Shown here: in pieces, positions 5,573 through 6,295 of the stretch
Layout: every line of letters starts with the position of its first letter
How positions within the stretch are numbered: the first letter of the stretch is position 1
NCBI GenBank assembly: GCA_021777285.1
Contig: JAJYDR010000124.1
Span: forward strand, 1 to 6,295
DNA: 6,295 nt
Origin: Actinomycetes bacterium
GTDB lineage: Bacteria > Actinomycetota > Acidimicrobiia > Acidimicrobiales > RAAP-2
Reading direction: 5' to 3'
The notes under the pieces: generated by a model
What the model was told of the DNA's origin: nothing
Databases searched by the model: none
The model's input: only the letters and a program-made list of their open reading frames with translations
Position numbers and translations under genes: made by a program

Positions 5573-6295
5573 TCGTTCTCGATGCGCCGGCAAAGCTCAC
5601 CTGGTACCTCGAGGTCACGGGACGACGCGCCAACGGGTATCACGAGCTGCGCAGTGAGATGACGACCCTCGCGCTCGCCGACCGACTCACGCTGGACGAG
5701 GCCGGCGACTACGTGCGGGTGGTCGACCACGTTGGTCGCCCGGTCCCCGAGGGCGGGGACAACCTCGTCGCCGTCGCGCTCGCGCTCGTTGGACGACGAG
5801 CCGGGGTGCTGATCGACAAGTCGATCCCCGCGGGGGGCGGGCTCGGTGGTGGCAGCGCGGATGCGGCGGCGATCCTGCGCTGGGCCGGTGGGGTCGAGGC
5901 CTCACGCGCGTTGAGCCTGGGCGGCGACGTCCCGTTCTGTCAGGTGGGCGGTCGAGCACTGGTCGAGGGCGTCGGTGAGCGGGTTAGCCCGCTGCCCTTC
6001 GAGCGGCGCACGGTGACACTCTTCATCCCCGACTTCGGGGTGTCCACGCCGGACTGCTACCGGGCCTACGACGAGCTCTACGGGTCGGGTTGGCGCCCGA
6101 CGGGTTCCAACCACCTCGAGGAGCCGGCACGACGCGTCGAGCCGCGTCTGGCGACCGTGCTCGACTGGCTGCGGGCGAGGTTCGACGATGTACGCCTGGC
6201 CGGATCCGGTTCGACCATGTTCGTCGAAGGTTCGATCGGCGATACGCTGGACGTGGACGGTCCTGCGATGCGACTACGCGTTGTTACGACCACCA
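5569..6295 (+). CDS. ispE: 4-diphosphocytidyl-2-C-methyl-D-erythritol kinase IspE (3' end cut by window)
   Basis: IspE is a GHMP-family kinase that phosphorylates CDP-methylerythritol in the MEP isoprenoid pathway, feeding polyprenyl carriers and quinones. The frame opens at GTG 5569 inside the ksgA stop (GTGA) and stays open to the edge, giving 242 residues so far. Motifs are APAKLTWYLEVTGRR (6-20; K9 matches the catalytic Lys), GGGLGGGSADAA (89-100, ATP-binding loop), GGDVPF (118-123; D120 is the catalytic Asp) and AGSGSTMF (211-218). Residue T11 replaces the Asn found at this place in E. coli IspE (N12). The segment between the glycine loop and GGDVPF is about nine residues shorter than in E. 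coli. The protein is compact, and by comparison with the family only a short C-terminal piece is probably missing. Confidence 0.93.
   Translation, partial: MIVLDAPAKLTWYLEVTGRRANGYHELRSEMTTLALADRLTLDEAGDYVRVVDHVGRPVPEGGDNLVAVALALVGRRAGVLIDKSIPAGGGLGGGSADAAAILRWAGGVEASRALSLGGDVPFCQVGGRALVEGVGERVSPLPFERRTVTLFIPDFGVSTPDCYRAYDELYGSGWRPTGSNHLEEPARRVEPRLATVLDWLRARFDDVRLAGSGSTMFVEGSIGDTLDVDGPAMRLRVVTTT

Overview
The window is a compact housekeeping segment from a high-G+C bacterium, most likely an actinobacterium. The order metG, tatD, cell-wall-hydrolase gene, ksgA, ispE matches the arrangement known from actinobacteria such as Mycobacterium (metG, tatD, rpfB, ksgA, ispE). A 27-residue protein resembling the actinobacterial ribosomal protein bL37 supports this. 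Within the phylum, the lack of an Rpf-type protein in the rpfB slot and the RlpA-like replacement make a deep branch such as Acidimicrobiia plausible, but that placement is inference.

Layout. The left edge (18-101, minus) carries a tiny very basic gene, a bL37 candidate. It diverges across 53 bases from rsmI (155-1015, plus; 16S rRNA C1402 2'-O-methyltransferase). After 17 bases comes metG (1033-2565, methionyl-tRNA synthetase). Its ATG sits six bases after a -10-like hexamer with no Shine-Dalgarno, so it looks leaderless. metG and tatD (2562-3350) overlap by ATGA. A 138-base gap (3351-3488) follows, with an inverted repeat, a well-spaced promoter candidate and a strong Shine-Dalgarno. It leads into a secreted protein with four PASTA repeats, a Thr/Pro linker and an RlpA-like double-psi beta-barrel domain (about 3489-4760). 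This gene overlaps ksgA (4757-5572) by GTGA, and ksgA overlaps ispE (5569 to the window edge) by GTGA.

The genes fall into two themes. One is ribosome and translation function: bL37 candidate, RsmI, MetRS and KsgA. The other is envelope and isoprenoid precursor supply: the PASTA/RlpA-like protein, and IspE of the MEP pathway, which provides precursors for polyprenyl carriers. tatD is a metal-dependent nuclease that travels with this cluster.

No mobile element, CRISPR array, tRNA, rRNA or phage gene was seen. The most interesting points are the PASTA/RlpA-like protein in the slot of resuscitation-promoting factor RpfB, its apparent loss of the RlpA catalytic histidine, its uncertain start codon, and the bL37-like microgene. 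I see no convincing wholly new multi-gene system here.
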